The notes: generated by a model from the sequence alone, not told the origin. A stretch of 64,000 nt of DNA from Campylobacter gastrosuis (GCF_030249845.1 NZ_JANURM010000002.1:62001-126000), one strand, 5' to 3'. Shown: positions 8,885 through 19,320, numbered from the stretch's first letter. Translations and numbers: made by a program.

Positions 8885-11458
8885 ATGGCAAATATAGAAA
8901 ATCAACTAACTGCACAGATGAGCGAGGCTCTGCAAAGTGGTGCGAGTTTGGCACTTCACGCTAAAAACCCAGAGGTCTTGCCTTTGCACGTTTTTTGGGG
9001 ACTCGTGGCTGATAGTGGCTCAATCTTAAATCAGGTTTTTAACAAAATGAGCGTGAGCCGTGAGGCGATTGAGCTTGAAGTAAAATCGCAAATTTCAAGC
9101 CTACCAACAAGCTCAAATGTAAGTCAGCAAAATCTGAAATTTTCAAGCGAAATTTTAAGCTCACTTGAAAACGCAAAGGGGCTAATGACAAGCTTAGGAG
9201 ATAGCTTTATCGCCGTTGATACGTGGATTTTAGCAAATTTAAGCACCAAGCCGATTAAGGAGATTTTATCAAAATTTAGCGATTTAACCGAGATTAGAAA
9301 AAATTTTGAAGCCATTCGCGCTGGGCGAAAGATAGACAGCCAAACGGCTGATGAAACGCTTGATAGCTTAGAGAAATTTGGCATTGATCTAACCAAAAAG
9401 GCGGCAAATGGCGAGCTTGATCCGGTTATTGGGCGAGATGAAGAGATTACTAGAATGATGCAAATTCTAATAAGAAAGAGCAAAAATAATCCAATATTGC
9501 TAGGTGAGCCGGGCGTGGGTAAAACGGCGATAGTTGAGGGTTTGGCTCAAAAAATTATCGCAAAAGATGTTCCGACTAGCCTTTTTAATAAACGTGTCAT
9601 TGCCCTTGATATGAGCGCCTTAATCGCTGGTGCGAAATATCGTGGCGAGTTTGAAGATAGGCTAAAAGCGGTCATTGATGAAGTCAAGAGTGCCGGTAAT
9701 ATCGTGCTTTTTATAGATGAAATTCACACGATTGTAGGAGCTGGGGCGAGCGAGGGCAGTATGGACGCTGCAAATATCCTAAAACCAGCCCTTGCACGTG
9801 GGGAGCTTCACGCCGTGGGTGCAACGACGCTAAAAGAATACCGCAAGTATTTTGAAAAAGATGCGGCTTTGCAACGCCGTTTTCAGCCAATTGACGTAAA
9901 AGAGCCAAGCGTAAATGAGGCTTTGCAAATTTTGCGTGGCATAAAAGAGCGCCTTGAAGTTCATCACAACGTAACGATAACCGATAGCGCCTTAGTCGCA
10001 GCCGCAAAGCTTTCAGACCGCTATATTTCGGGCAGGTTTTTGCCTGATAAGGCGATTGATTTAATAGATGAAGCAGCGGCTGAGCTAAAAATGCAAATTG
10101 AGAGCGAGCCTTTTGAGCTGGCTAGAATTAAGCGCGAGATAGTAACTCTTGAAGTTGAAAAAGAGGCGCTTAAAATGGAGAATGATGAGAAAAATGCCGG
10201 GCGTTTAGCGGATATAGAAAAAGAAAGGGCGGATTTAGTTGAGCAAAAAAATGGTTTGGAAGCGAAATTTGAGAACGAAAAGGGCGTTTTTAATGCGATT
10301 TCAAACACCAAAAAGAGAATTGACAGCCTAAAAAACGAGGCTGAGTTCGCTCGTAGAAATGGCGATTTTAACAAGGCTGCCGAGATTGAATACGGCAAAA
10401 TTTTAGAGGCGCAAAAGGAGCAAACCGAGCTTGAAAGCAAGTGGGAGGCGATGAAAAAAGAGGGCGTGTTGCTTAAAAATAGCGTTGATGAGGAGCTTGT
10501 GGCTGGAATTTTAAGCAAATGGACGGGAATTTCAGTTAGCAAAATGCTAACTAGCGAAAAGCAGAAATTCTTGCACATTGAGGAGCATTTAAAACAAAGC
10601 GTCGTGGGGCAAGACGCCGCACTTCACGCATTAGCACGTGCGATTAAGCGAAATAAGGCTGGGCTAAATGAGGGCAAAAGACCGATCGGCTCGTTTTTAT
10701 TTCTTGGCCCTACTGGCGTTGGTAAAACGCAGTCGGCAAAGGCTTTGGCGAAATTTTTATTTGATGATGAAAGGGCACTCATACGCTTTGATATGAGCGA
10801 ATATATGGAAAAACACAGCGTATCAAGGCTACTTGGAGCGCCTCCGGGATATGTCGGATACGATGAGGGCGGTCAGCTCACAGAAGCCGTGAGGCGAAAG
10901 CCATATAGCGTGATACTTTTTGATGAGATTGAAAAGGCTCACAAGGACGTATTTAACGTGCTTTTAGGGATTTTAGATGATGGACGCGCCACTGATAATA
11001 AGGGTGTAACGGTGGATTTTAAAAACACGATCATTATTCTAACCTCAAATATCGCTTCAAATTTCATTATGGATTTAGAGGGAGCCGAGCGTGAAAATGC
11101 CGTTAAAAACGAGCTAAAAAACTACTTTAAGCCGGAATTTTTAAACCGCCTTGATGATACGATAATCTTTAATCCGCTAAATGAAAATGGGCTGATTGAG
11201 ATCGTTGAGATTATGTTTAAAGAGCTAAAAAACGTGCTTTTAGGGCGTGGCATAAAGGCAAGTTTAAGCATAGAGGCTAAAAAGCTAATCGCCGGCGCTG
11301 GATTTGACGTAACTTACGGCGCTAGACCGCTTAGAAGGGCGCTTTATGAGCTTGTTGAGGATAAGATTGCCGATATGATTTTAAAAGATGAGCTTGAAAG
11401 TGGCGATGAGATTGAAATTTTAGCTACAAACGGCGAGATACAAATCGCTAAAAAATAG
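8885..11458 (+). CDS. clpB: Protein disaggregase ClpB
   Basis: This AAA+ chaperone threads and re-solubilises aggregated proteins together with DnaK. The 857 aa show the whole architecture: N-domain (about 1-145), first AAA module with Walker A GEPGVGKT at 207-214, the coiled-coil M-domain (about 400-520, rich in Lys/Glu), and a second AAA module with Walker A GPTGVGKT near 608-615 and [25 protein letters not shown]. The M-domain separates it from ClpA and ClpC. It is a single gene with its own strong promoter and a HspR-like site, and it ends at a shared terminator facing murG. Confidence 0.97.
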   Translation: MANIENQLTAQMSEALQSGASLALHAKNPEVLPLHVFWGLVADSGSILNQVFNKMSVSREAIELEVKSQISSLPTSSNVSQQNLKFSSEILSSLENAKGLMTSLGDSFIAVDTWILANLSTKPIKEILSKFSDLTEIRKNFEAIRAGRKIDSQTADETLDSLEKFGIDLTKKAANGELDPVIGRDEEITRMMQILIRKSKNNPILLGEPGVGKTAIVEGLAQKIIAKDVPTSLFNKRVIALDMSALIAGAKYRGEFEDRLKAVIDEVKSAGNIVLFIDEIHTIVGAGASEGSMDAANILKPALARGELHAVGATTLKEYRKYFEKDAALQRRFQPIDVKEPSVNEALQILRGIKERLEVHHNVTITDSALVAAAKLSDRYISGRFLPDKAIDLIDEAAAELKMQIESEPFELARIKREIVTLEVEKEALKMENDEKNAGRLADIEKERADLVEQKNGLEAKFENEKGVFNAISNTKKRIDSLKNEAEFARRNGDFNKAAEIEYGKILEAQKEQTELESKWEAMKKEGVLLKNSVDEELVAGILSKWTGISVSKMLTSEKQKFLHIEEHLKQSVVGQDAALHALARAIKRNKAGLNEGKRPIGSFLFLGPTGVGKTQSAKALAKFLFDDERALIRFDMSEYMEKHSVSRLLGAPPGYVGYDEGGQLTEAVRRKPYSVILFDEIEKAHKDVFNVLLGILDDGRATDNKGVTVDFKNTIIILTSNIASNFIMDLEGAERENAVKNELKNYFKPEFLNRLDDTIIFNPLNENGLIEIVEIMFKELKNVLLGRGIKASLSIEAKKLIAGAGFDVTYGARPLRRALYELVEDKIADMILKDELESGDEIEILATNGEIQIAKK

Positions 11459-11481
11459 TTTAAGGGGGCTAACCCCTTAAA
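11459..11481. terminator. Shared terminator between clpB and murG
   Basis: Perfect 9-bp stem (11459-11467 with 11473-11481), G/C-rich at the loop end, 5-nt loop. The clpB stop is immediately to the left, and the murG stop codon lies in the loop. On the minus strand the stem is followed by a T-rich run (complement of 11451-11458), so it should terminate murG well and clpB less well. Confidence 0.8.
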
Positions 11482-12479
11482 ATTTCATCAATTATTTGAG
11501 CGGTTTTTTGCTCATCTATCTCGTTTAAAAGTGCGTTTGAAACGCCGTTGATATCGTAATTTTCTATCATTTTTAAAATTTCATCTACATTTGCTTTTTC
11601 GCCGTTTTGGAGTGAAATTTTTGCTAGATTTTTATCGGCTAGAAATTTTGCGTTAAAAAACTGATGATTTTTTGCAGCAAATGGATAGGGCACAAAAATC
11701 GCTGGTAGGGCGTTTGCCGTGATCTCCCAAAGTGAGCTAGCACCAGCTCTACAAATAGCTAAATCTGCCGTTTGCATTTTTAGCTCTATGGCTTTATCAA
11801 AGTCAAAAACATCGGCGTTTATTGCTAAATTTTCGTATCGTTTTTTTATTTTATCGGCTTCTTTGCCACATTGATGAATGATTTTTATACCCATTTGATC
11901 TAGTTTTGGGGCTAAATTTATGGCTAAATCATTTATAGCAGCCGCGCCTTGTGAGCCACCTAAAAAGATTATAGTTTTTAGCTCATCTCTAACTCGCCTA
12001 GCCTTAAAAAATCTAGCACCCACTGGATAGACAAATGGCGGATTTTGATACGAGCTAAAAAATCCTTTGCAAAATGGCTTTAAAATTGAGTTTAATTTGC
12101 CATTAATCGCATTTTGTTCGTGGATAAAAAGTGGCACTCTTGCCCACAAAGCCCCAAAAGAAGCCGCTGCTGCTGAATATCCGCCGACGCTAATTACTGC
12201 TTTTACATTGTTTTGTTTTAAAATTTTTGCCGTTTTAAATGATAAATTTATAATGTTTAAAAGCGATTTTATCTTATTAATACCGCTTTTATTTACCACG
12301 CCAGAGCTTGTTAAGAAGTGCTTTTGACTAAAATTTTCATCATTTTCAAACCACATTTTATCAAGACCACTAGTTGAGCCAATAAACATCGTCTTAATCC
12401 CACGCTCGTTTAGCTGGGCATTAAATGTCCTTGCAATCGCCAAATGTCCGCCAGTGCCTCCGCCAGTTATTGCTATCAT
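11469..12479 (-). CDS. murG: Undecaprenyl-PP-MurNAc-pentapeptide GlcNAc transferase
   Basis: Adds GlcNAc to lipid I to form lipid II on the inner face of the membrane. This 336-aa GT-B glycosyltransferase has the N-terminal GGGTGGH loop at 6-12, an HEQNAINGK motif, a GGSQGAAAIN phosphate-binding loop and the RAGASSLWEI donor-site motif. It overlaps ftsW by 4 nt, so the lipid II synthase and the septal glycosyltransferase are co-translated. Confidence 0.96.
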   Translation of the reverse strand: MIAITGGGTGGHLAIARTFNAQLNERGIKTMFIGSTSGLDKMWFENDENFSQKHFLTSSGVVNKSGINKIKSLLNIINLSFKTAKILKQNNVKAVISVGGYSAAAASFGALWARVPLFIHEQNAINGKLNSILKPFCKGFFSSYQNPPFVYPVGARFFKARRVRDELKTIIFLGGSQGAAAINDLAINLAPKLDQMGIKIIHQCGKEADKIKKRYENLAINADVFDFDKAIELKMQTADLAICRAGASSLWEITANALPAIFVPYPFAAKNHQFFNAKFLADKNLAKISLQNGEKANVDEILKMIENYDINGVSNALLNEIDEQKTAQIIDEILRG

Positions 12480-13636
12480 AAATTCGCCTTTTTACTTATC
12501 ATTAAAACCATACCGATACCCACGCAGGTCGCTAGTATTGAGCTACCGCCGTAGCTTAAAAACGGCACGGCAATGCCTTTAATTGGAGTTATTGAGGTAA
12601 TGCCATAGCTATTCATTATAAATGAAAACGAGATTAAAAGCCCAATGCCAAGCGTAAAGAGATGAAAGCACCTATCCTCGCTACGTGATGAGATGAGAAA
12701 AATTCTATAAAGTAGCGTGATAAGTAGCCCTACAATCACGATAATGCCCACTACACCAGCCTCTTCTGCAATGCCCGCTAAAACAAAGTCGGTATGAACC
12801 TCGCTAAGATAGCCAAGCTTAACCACACCAGCACCAAGCCCCTCGCCAAAAATTTCGCCGTGGCGTATCGCATTTAGCGAGTGTCCGATTTGATACGGCT
12901 CTGGGGCGTCATCTACTCTTAAAACGTTTGCCATACTATCGGGGAAAATTTTTAAGACCATATCTTGGATATTGCCCCACCACGACTTTATGCGTAAAAT
13001 TCTATGCTCTGAGCTTACAATAGCTCCAAAGGCAACAAGTATCGCTCCAAACGAGCCTATGCTAAAAATTTTAAAGCTAGTCCCAGCAAAAAGTGCCATC
13101 ATAATAAGCGTGGCAGCTAGGACGATAACCTGTCCTAAGTCGTTTTGCAAAACGGCGATTAGGTAGATAACAATGCCAAAAATTCCCAAATATGGCAGTA
13201 AAATTTTAAGCTCATCTTTTAGTGTTTTTTTGGAGTTATCTATCTTTCTAGAAAAGCTTAAAGCCAAAAAATAGACAAAGCCGATCTTAAAAAACTCAAC
13301 TGGTGCTAGTGAAAATCCGGGGAATTTTATCCATCTTTTTGCTCCGCCGACCTCTGTAACGATAGAACTTGGCAAAAAATACATAAGTCCCATTAAGATA
13401 AGTGAGCCAAGAAGTAGTCCAGTGCCTATGAATTTTAGAGTTTTATTTGCGTCTAGAAGCGAGATAGACCACATTAAAAAAATGCCTAAAATACAAACGA
13501 CAAACTGCCTAATAAAAAAGTGAAATTCCGAATAATCAAAGAGTAGGGTAACAAAAACTGGCAGTGAAAATGAGAAAATCACGCCTATGGTAAGCAGTGT
13601 GACGCTTAAATAAAACAGGCTTTTATCAGCTGACAA
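12476..13636 (-). CDS. ftsW: SEDS-family peptidoglycan glycosyltransferase FtsW
   Basis: This 386-aa polytopic membrane protein has about ten helices. It shows SEDS-family motifs: GAKRWIKFPGFSLAPVEFFKIGFV, the periplasmic loop containing PEPYQIGHSLNAIRHGEIFGEGLGAG, and the C-terminal ITPIKGIAVPFLSYGGSS. SEDS proteins polymerise lipid II together with a class B PBP. The link to murG and the KLGYLSEVHTDFVLAGIAEEAG block favour FtsW (division) over RodA (elongation), although the two are hard to separate by sequence alone. Confidence 0.88.
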   Translation of the reverse strand: MSADKSLFYLSVTLLTIGVIFSFSLPVFVTLLFDYSEFHFFIRQFVVCILGIFLMWSISLLDANKTLKFIGTGLLLGSLILMGLMYFLPSSIVTEVGGAKRWIKFPGFSLAPVEFFKIGFVYFLALSFSRKIDNSKKTLKDELKILLPYLGIFGIVIYLIAVLQNDLGQVIVLAATLIMMALFAGTSFKIFSIGSFGAILVAFGAIVSSEHRILRIKSWWGNIQDMVLKIFPDSMANVLRVDDAPEPYQIGHSLNAIRHGEIFGEGLGAGVVKLGYLSEVHTDFVLAGIAEEAGVVGIIVIVGLLITLLYRIFLISSRSEDRCFHLFTLGIGLLISFSFIMNSYGITSITPIKGIAVPFLSYGGSSILATCVGIGMVLMISKKANL

Positions 13637-13698
13637 AGATACGCTCCAAGTAAAATTTAAATGGCAATTCTACTTAAAAAGGTTTTAAATTTAGATGA

Positions 13699-13719
13699 AA
13701 AGGGGCGATTTGCCCCTTT
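13699..13719 (-). terminator. Terminator downstream of ackA
   Basis: Perfect 8-bp G/C-rich stem (13699-13706 with 13712-13719), loop of 5 nt, 2 nt beyond the ackA stop codon on the minus strand. An A/T-rich stretch follows in the direction of transcription. Confidence 0.75.
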
Positions 13720-13721
13720 GA

Positions 13722-14912
13722 TTATTTTTTGATAAGTTTTAGCGTTTCTGTCGCTATCATCAGCTCTTCGTTTGTTGGGATTACAAGAGTTTTTATCGTA
13801 GCACCGCTAGCATCAAGGCACCTGTCGCCCTTGTTGCTTCTATCTTTATTTAAATTTGCGTCAATTTTAATGCCAAAGTGAGCTAACTCATCGCAAACTT
13901 TTTGACGCATATCTTGGTCATTCTCGCCGATACCGCCAGTAAAGATGATAGCGTCAACCTTACCGATAACTGCATAATAAGCACCGATATATTTTTTAAG
14001 GCGGTGAGCAAACATATCAAAGGCTAATTTTGCTCTTTCATCGCCCTTTTCTATCCTTTCTTCAACGTCACGCATATCGTTTGTACCACAAATTCCTAAA
14101 AGTCCGCTTTTTTTGTTTAAAAACGTATCAATCTCATCGGCTTTTAACTCGCCCTGACGCATTAAATACGTAATCACAGCTGGGTCAATATCGCCACTTC
14201 TAGTGCCCATAATTAGCCCTTCAAGCGGAGTTAAACCCATTGAAGTTTCAACGCATTTGCCGTTTTTAACCGCACAAACAGAAGCACCATTGCCAAGATG
14301 AAGCGTAATGGCGTTAAAATTCTCATAAGGTATGCCTAGAAATTTCGCACCCTGCATACTTACATAGTGATGAGATGTGCCGTGAGCACCATATCTTCTA
14401 ACGTGCTGTTTTTTGGCTAAATCGTAAGGTATAGCATAGCGGTAGGCGTATTCTGGCATTGTTTGATGAAACACTGTGTCAAAAACGACTACGTGAGGCA
14501 CATCGCCACTTTGGCTCATTGCTGTTTTAATACCAGCTAGGTGACCCGGATTATGAAGTGGGGCTAAAACCACGGCATCTTCAATTTTTTTAATAACATC
14601 TGGCGTTACAAGAGCTGAGCTTTTAAAGCTCTCGCCGCCGTGAACTATCCTGTGTCCTATGCCGTCAAGCTCTTTTAAATCGTGTAAAACGCCACTCTCC
14701 CTAAAAAGCTCGTTCATAATATCAAGCCCAACGTGGTGGTCTTTAATCTGGACAAACTTCTCGTATTTCTCGCCATTTGCCTTTAAGACTGCGTGTCCAT
14801 TTTCTTGACCGATTTGCTCAATCAAACCACTTGCTATGCTCTCGTTTTTATCCATTAAAAATAGTTGAAATTTAATAGAACTTGAACCTGAGTTTAAAAC
14901 CAAAATTTTCAT
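13722..14912 (-). CDS. ackA: Acetate kinase
   Basis: Interconverts acetyl phosphate plus ADP with acetate plus ATP. This 396-aa ASKHA-family protein has the N-terminal phosphate loop NSGSSSIKF, the GHRIVHGGE motif, [15 protein letters not shown] and [12 protein letters not shown]. With pta directly upstream (3 nt apart) it forms the reversible acetate overflow and activation pathway of Campylobacter. Confidence 0.97.
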   Translation of the reverse strand: MKILVLNSGSSSIKFQLFLMDKNESIASGLIEQIGQENGHAVLKANGEKYEKFVQIKDHHVGLDIMNELFRESGVLHDLKELDGIGHRIVHGGESFKSSALVTPDVIKKIEDAVVLAPLHNPGHLAGIKTAMSQSGDVPHVVVFDTVFHQTMPEYAYRYAIPYDLAKKQHVRRYGAHGTSHHYVSMQGAKFLGIPYENFNAITLHLGNGASVCAVKNGKCVETSMGLTPLEGLIMGTRSGDIDPAVITYLMRQGELKADEIDTFLNKKSGLLGICGTNDMRDVEERIEKGDERAKLAFDMFAHRLKKYIGAYYAVIGKVDAIIFTGGIGENDQDMRQKVCDELAHFGIKIDANLNKDRSNKGDRCLDASGATIKTLVIPTNEELMIATETLKLIKK

Positions 14913-14915
14913 ATA

Positions 14916-16283
14916 TTACTCTCCTGCTTGAATTGCACTTATTATTATTGTATTTACGACATCTTCAACCAAACAACCACGGCTTAGGTCATTTACTGGC
15001 TTTCTTAGCCCTTGAAGCACTGGGCCAATGGCTAGGGCGTTTGCCGTTCTTTGGACTGCTTTGTAGCAGATATTGCCGGTATTTAGGCTAGGGAATACAA
15101 ATACATTTGCACGTCCAGCTACCTCATTACCCGGCATTTTTTTAGTGCCTACGCTTAAATCAGCAGCGGCATCGTATTGAATAGGCGCTGCAAATTTTAA
15201 GTTAGCGTCTTTTTCTTTTAAAATTCTAGCCGCCTCTTTAATCGCATCAACATCAACCCCAGAGCCACTCTCGCCAGTTGAGTAGCTTAAAAGTGCCACT
15301 CGTGGGTCAATGCCAAACGCCTTTGCACTATCTGCTGTGCTAATTGCAATACTTGCAATCGCCTCTGGGTCCGGATTTGGCGTAATAGCACAATCAGCAT
15401 ACAAAAGCACCTCTTCATCAAGCGACATAAAAAATAGTCCAGATACAATTGAAACGCCCGGTTTTGTCTTAATCAGCTGTAAAGCAGGGCGAATGGTCTC
15501 AGCCGTAGTCGTGCTAGCACCGCTTACCATAGCGTCAGCAAGTCCAAGCTCAACAAGCATCGTGCCAAAATAAGTCCTATCGGTGGCTAGTTTTTTGGCG
15601 TTTTCTTCGCTCATACCTTTTGCTTTTCTTCGCTCAAAAATTTCACTCCAAATTTTATCGTGTAAATCGCTATTTTTTGGATCAATAATTTTAGCCTTGC
15701 CTAGATCAAGTCCAAGCTCGCTAGCCCTTTTATTTACAGCACTTTCATCGCCTAAAAGCGTGATTGAGACGATCTCTTTTTTAAGCAAAATATCACTTGC
15801 TTTTAAAATTCTATCATCATCGCTTTCTGGTAAAACTATCGTTTTTTTCGCATTTTTTGCACGATTTGTTAGGATATTTTCAAATCTGTAAGGTGTGCAA
15901 ATTTCTTGATTTGAGTTTAAAATTTCAGATAAATCATCAGTGATTAGAAGTTTTGAGTTTTTATTTAAAGAGCGTAAATCATCTAAATTTTTACACTCAA
16001 AAACTGGCGTGTTTAGGTTTTTTGCGATTTTTAAATTTAGCTCATATTTGCCAAAAACGCCAAAGCCATCACAGCCTAAAACTACGACAAAATCGTGGCT
16101 TTGTTTGAAATTTTCAAACCTAGAAATAAGTTCTATGAAAAATTCTTTCTCATTTTTAGCATAAAGCTCCTGCTCTTTTTGAGATAAACTAATCTCAAAA
16201 ACACCGATATTACTAAATTCCTTGCTTAAAGTCGCCTTTAAATTTACAAGACTTTCAGCACAATTTAGATATAAAGACCTCAT
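14916..16283 (-). CDS. pta: Phosphate acetyltransferase
   Basis: Converts acetyl-CoA and phosphate into acetyl phosphate and CoA. At 455 aa it is intermediate between the short (about 330 aa) and long (about 700 aa) enzymes. The C-terminal catalytic domain (about 130-455) is complete, with MVSGASTTTAETIRPAL, the SYSTGESGSG loop and the terminal RPVNDLSRGC-like block. The N-terminal 120-130 residues look like a reduced remnant of the P-loop regulatory domain of long Pta. It leads the pta-ackA operon and is divergent from flgH. Confidence 0.95.
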   Translation of the reverse strand: MRSLYLNCAESLVNLKATLSKEFSNIGVFEISLSQKEQELYAKNEKEFFIELISRFENFKQSHDFVVVLGCDGFGVFGKYELNLKIAKNLNTPVFECKNLDDLRSLNKNSKLLITDDLSEILNSNQEICTPYRFENILTNRAKNAKKTIVLPESDDDRILKASDILLKKEIVSITLLGDESAVNKRASELGLDLGKAKIIDPKNSDLHDKIWSEIFERRKAKGMSEENAKKLATDRTYFGTMLVELGLADAMVSGASTTTAETIRPALQLIKTKPGVSIVSGLFFMSLDEEVLLYADCAITPNPDPEAIASIAISTADSAKAFGIDPRVALLSYSTGESGSGVDVDAIKEAARILKEKDANLKFAAPIQYDAAADLSVGTKKMPGNEVAGRANVFVFPSLNTGNICYKAVQRTANALAIGPVLQGLRKPVNDLSRGCLVEDVVNTIIISAIQAGE

Positions 16284-16350
16284 TTATTCTCCTTGTGTGA
16301 GATTTAAAAAGTTTAATTCTATCATAAAAATTTATATTAAAGGTCTTTTT

Positions 16351-17058
16351 ATGAAATTTAGAGCAAAATATGGCGTTTTTGCACTTTTTATTTTTATGGC
16401 AGGCTGCACACCAAGTGCTGACCCACACATAAATATGAAGCCACCAGCTTATGTTGAACAGCTCCCAGCAAAAGAGCAAAATAGCGGTGTAACAAACACT
16501 GGCAGTCTTTATGGGCGTGGCGAAAATCCGCTTTTTTCAGATAGAAAAGCGATGAATGTAAATGATATCGTAACAATCGTAATCTCAGAAACTGCCTCAC
16601 AAACTTCAAGTGGCAACAAAAACACGACTAAAAACACCACCACTTCGCTTGGCGGAGGCGTCATCACAGCTGGTGCTGCTCCGTTTTCAACGTTAGCAAA
16701 TCAGTTAAACAAATACGCAAATATCGGCTTTGAAGCTGGGGGTGAAAATAGCTTTACTGGCAGTGGCTCAACAAGCAGAAACGAGCGGTTTAACACGACA
16801 ATTTCGGCTAGAATTGTTAAAATTTTAAACAACGGCAACTACTTTATTGAGGGCAACAGAGAGCTGTTAATTAACGGCGAAAAGCAGATTATTCAAGTAA
16901 CTGGCGTGATTCGCCCATATGATATCTCTCAAACAAACGAGATTGACTCAAAATACATAGCTGACGCTAAAATTTTATATAAAACCGAGGGCGATTTAGA
17001 AAAATCAACCAAAAAACCTTGGGGCACTAGACTGCTTGAAGCGGTTTGGCCGTTTTAA
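16351..17058 (+). CDS. flgH: Flagellar L-ring lipoprotein FlgH
   Basis: Forms the outer-membrane L ring around the flagellar rod. I choose the ATG at 16351: an AAGG site lies upstream, and the protein then starts with a perfect lipoprotein signal, with the lipobox FMAGC placing the lipidated cysteine at C19. Upstream ATGs would read through the pta start region. The 235 aa fit the family, with SLYGRGENPLFSDRKAMNVNDIVTIVISE near residue 50, a Ser/Thr/Gly-rich middle, and ILNNGNYFIEGNRELLINGEKQIIQVTGVIRP near the end. No other rod or ring gene is adjacent, which is normal for the scattered flagellar genes of Campylobacter. Confidence 0.95.
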   Translation: MKFRAKYGVFALFIFMAGCTPSADPHINMKPPAYVEQLPAKEQNSGVTNTGSLYGRGENPLFSDRKAMNVNDIVTIVISETASQTSSGNKNTTKNTTTSLGGGVITAGAAPFSTLANQLNKYANIGFEAGGENSFTGSGSTSRNERFNTTISARIVKILNNGNYFIEGNRELLINGEKQIIQVTGVIRPYDISQTNEIDSKYIADAKILYKTEGDLEKSTKKPWGTRLLEAVWPF

Positions 17059-17093
17059 TTTTGTTAAAATTTTACACACAAAGGGTTAAAAAA

Positions 17094-17118
17094 CCTAAAT
17101 TTTGTGCGAAAATTTAGG
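17094..17118. promoter_or_regulatory. Perfect hairpin between flgH and ilvI
   Basis: Ten-base perfect stem (17094-17103 with 17109-17118) closed by the loop GTGCG. It lies 35 nt after flgH and just upstream of the ilvI -10 box. No T-tract follows on the plus strand, so it may be a weak flgH terminator or an operator. Confidence 0.5.
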
Positions 17119-17137
17119 CAAATCATTGCCAAAAAGC

Positions 17138-17164
17138 TATAATTGATAAAATTTTTAAGAAAGG
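17138..17164 (+). promoter_or_regulatory. Promoter -10 and RBS of ilvI
   Basis: TATAAT at 17138-17143, preceded by an A-rich tract and the hairpin at 17094-17118. Ribosome site AGAAAGG at 17158-17164, 7 nt before the ATG at 17172. No leader peptide rich in branched-chain codons was seen, so classic ilv attenuation is not evident. Confidence 0.6.
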
Positions 17165-17171
17165 TTGTTTT

Positions 17172-18851
17172 ATGAAAGAGTTAAACGGCTCACAAATGAT
17201 AAGCGAAGCACTAAAAGCCGAGGGCGTTGAAGTGGTCTTTGGCTACCCGGGCGGTGCTGCTTTAAATATTTATGATGAAACATATAAACAAACATATTTT
17301 ACTCACGTTTTAACACGCCACGAACAAGCAGCACTTCACGCCGCTGATGGCTACGCTAGGGCTAGTGGCAAGGTCGGCGTGGCTTTTGTTACTTCTGGTC
17401 CCGGCTTTACAAACGCTGTTACTGGATTAGCCACCGCTTATAGCGATAGCGTCCCACTTGTTTTAATAAGCGGTCAAGTCGCAACATCGCTAATTGGCAC
17501 GGACGCATTTCAGGAGATTGACGCCGTTGGAATTTCACGTCCTTGTGTAAAACACAACTACTTGGTTAAAAACATTGATGAGTTACCGCGAATTTTAAAA
17601 GAGGCGTTTTATATCGCAAGGACTGGCAGACCAGGACCCGTGCATATTGATATCCCAAAGGATATAACAGCAGCCATTGGTAAATTTGAGTATCCAAGCG
17701 AGATAAATATGCCAACCTATCGCCCAACCTACAAAGGCAACTCAAAACAAATAAAAAAGGCAGCCGAAGCGATAGAGAGCTCAGAACGACCGCTTGTTTA
17801 TATCGGTGGCGGTGCGATTAGCTCAAATGCTAGCGTGCTTGTTAGAAAATTTGTAAAAGATAACGCAATACCAGCAGTATCAACCCTAATGGCACTTGGC
17901 GTTTTAGACAGCACCGACCCACTAAATTTAGGTATGGCAGGTATGCACGGCAGCTACACGGCAAATATGGCTTTAAGCGAGGCTGATTTAATCATCGCTT
18001 TGGGTGCTAGATTTGATGATAGAATCACTGGCAGACTTGATGAATTTGCAAAAAATGCAAAGATAATCCACGTTGATATTGATCCAAGCTCAATCTCAAA
18101 AATCGTAAATGCACACTATCCGATTGTTGGCGATTTAAAAAATGTCCTTGAAGAGCTAACCCAAAGAGTAAGCCTTGGCGAGGCGAAATTTAGCCAGTGG
18201 CGAGGGCAGTTAGCAAATTACACAAAGCTCTATCCGCTAAAATTCCAAGATAGCGATAAGGTTTTAAAACCGCAATGGGTGATTAAGAAAACGGCTGAAA
18301 TTTTAGGCGATGAGGCTTATATCGCTACTGATGTCGGACAGCACCAAATGTGGGTAGCGCAGTTTTATCCGTTTAAATTCCCACGCCAGTTAATCACAAG
18401 CGGAGGGCAAGGCACAATGGGCTTTGGATTGCCATCAGCAATGGGTGTTAAGTGGTTTGCAAACGACAAAGCGGTTGTAAATTTCACCGGCGATGGCTCA
18501 ATTTTAATGAATATCCAAGAGCTAATGACCTGTGTAGTAACCGACAAACCAGTTATAAACATTATTTTAAACAACAATTTCTTAGGTATGGTTCGCCAGT
18601 GGCAGAGCTTCTTTTATGGCGAGAGATTTTCAAATACCGATTTAAGCGTCCAGCCAGATTTTGTAAAACTTGCAGAGAGTTTTGGCGGTGTTGGATTTAG
18701 AGTAAGCACAAAAGATGAGTTTGAAAACGCCCTAAAAATGGCGATAGAGAGCAAAAAGGTCGCACTCATTGATGTTGTCATTGACCGCTTTGAAAACGTC
18801 CTACCTATGGTGCCAGCTGGTGCTGCTATATATAATATGATAATTGAGTGA
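17172..18851 (+). CDS. ilvI: Acetolactate synthase, catalytic subunit
   Basis: Condenses two pyruvates (or pyruvate and 2-ketobutyrate) in valine, leucine and isoleucine synthesis, using TPP and FAD. This 559-aa protein has the catalytic glutamate E51 (TRHEQAALHAADGYAR), the middle FAD-binding domain with GMHGSYTANMAL, and the C-terminal TPP-binding motif GDGSILMNIQEL...NNN. The regulatory subunit overlaps the end of this gene. The ilvIH-lpxD arrangement is as I remember it in C. jejuni. Confidence 0.96.
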   Translation: MKELNGSQMISEALKAEGVEVVFGYPGGAALNIYDETYKQTYFTHVLTRHEQAALHAADGYARASGKVGVAFVTSGPGFTNAVTGLATAYSDSVPLVLISGQVATSLIGTDAFQEIDAVGISRPCVKHNYLVKNIDELPRILKEAFYIARTGRPGPVHIDIPKDITAAIGKFEYPSEINMPTYRPTYKGNSKQIKKAAEAIESSERPLVYIGGGAISSNASVLVRKFVKDNAIPAVSTLMALGVLDSTDPLNLGMAGMHGSYTANMALSEADLIIALGARFDDRITGRLDEFAKNAKIIHVDIDPSSISKIVNAHYPIVGDLKNVLEELTQRVSLGEAKFSQWRGQLANYTKLYPLKFQDSDKVLKPQWVIKKTAEILGDEAYIATDVGQHQMWVAQFYPFKFPRQLITSGGQGTMGFGLPSAMGVKWFANDKAVVNFTGDGSILMNIQELMTCVVTDKPVINIILNNNFLGMVRQWQSFFYGERFSNTDLSVQPDFVKLAESFGGVGFRVSTKDEFENALKMAIESKKVALIDVVIDRFENVLPMVPAGAAIYNMIIE

Positions 18852-18858
18852 GGTAAAA

Positions 18859-19320
18859 ATGAGAAGAGTAATATCTGTTATTGTATTAAACGAACACGGC
18901 GTTTTATCGCGAATTTCTGGGCTTTTTTCGGGGCGTGGATATAACATTGACAGCCTAACGGTCGCCCCGATCCCTGATAGCAACTTCTCTCGTGTAAGTA
19001 TCGTTACAAACGGCGATGAGCGTGTTTTTGAGCAGATTGTAAAACAGCTTCACAAACTAATCCCAACCTACAAAGTCATTGAAACTGGCGATTTTGTGGA
19101 GAAAGAAATGGTGCTTGTAAAAATTTCAACAAACGAGCGACTTGCCGATTTTGAGGCGATTTTAAAGAGCTATCATGGACTAATTGCAAACGCAAACGAA
19201 AATTTTGTCATCGGTATGATAGCTGATGATGCTAGGCGAGTTGAGTGTTTTTTGAAAATCGCAAAGAAATTTAACCCAATTGAGATCGTCCGTGGCGGCT
19301 CGGTTTTAATGGATATATGA
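18859..19320 (+). CDS. ilvH: Acetolactate synthase, regulatory subunit
   Basis: A valine-responsive partner of IlvI. I choose the ATG at 18859 (MRRVISVIVLNEHGVLSRISGLFSGRGYNI), preceded by GAGG at 18850-18853; a TTG at 18844 would add five residues but has no better support. The 153 aa contain an N-terminal ACT domain (about 1-75) with the LSRISGLFSGRGYNI ligand loop and a C-terminal ferredoxin-like domain. It lies 7 nt after ilvI, and its stop overlaps the lpxD start. Confidence 0.95.
   Translation: MRRVISVIVLNEHGVLSRISGLFSGRGYNIDSLTVAPIPDSNFSRVSIVTNGDERVFEQIVKQLHKLIPTYKVIETGDFVEKEMVLVKISTNERLADFEAILKSYHGLIANANENFVIGMIADDARRVECFLKIAKKFNPIEIVRGGSVLMDI

Noticed and set aside
10021..10578. Minus-strand open frame of 185 codons inside clpB
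   Set aside because: Serine/phenylalanine-rich mirror of the clpB coiled-coil region; no start signal and fully covered by an unquestionable gene.
13722..16283. Fusion or frameshift in pta because of its intermediate length
   Set aside because: The frame is continuous, the catalytic domain is complete, and the shorter N-terminal part looks like a natural variant rather than damage.
16222..16350. Longer FlgH with start upstream of 16351
   Set aside because: The extra residues overlap the divergent pta gene and would hide the lipoprotein signal; the ATG at 16351 has a ribosome site.
17059..17171. Attenuator leader peptide for ilvI
   Set aside because: No short ORF rich in Leu, Val or Ile codons with a ribosome site exists before ilvI.
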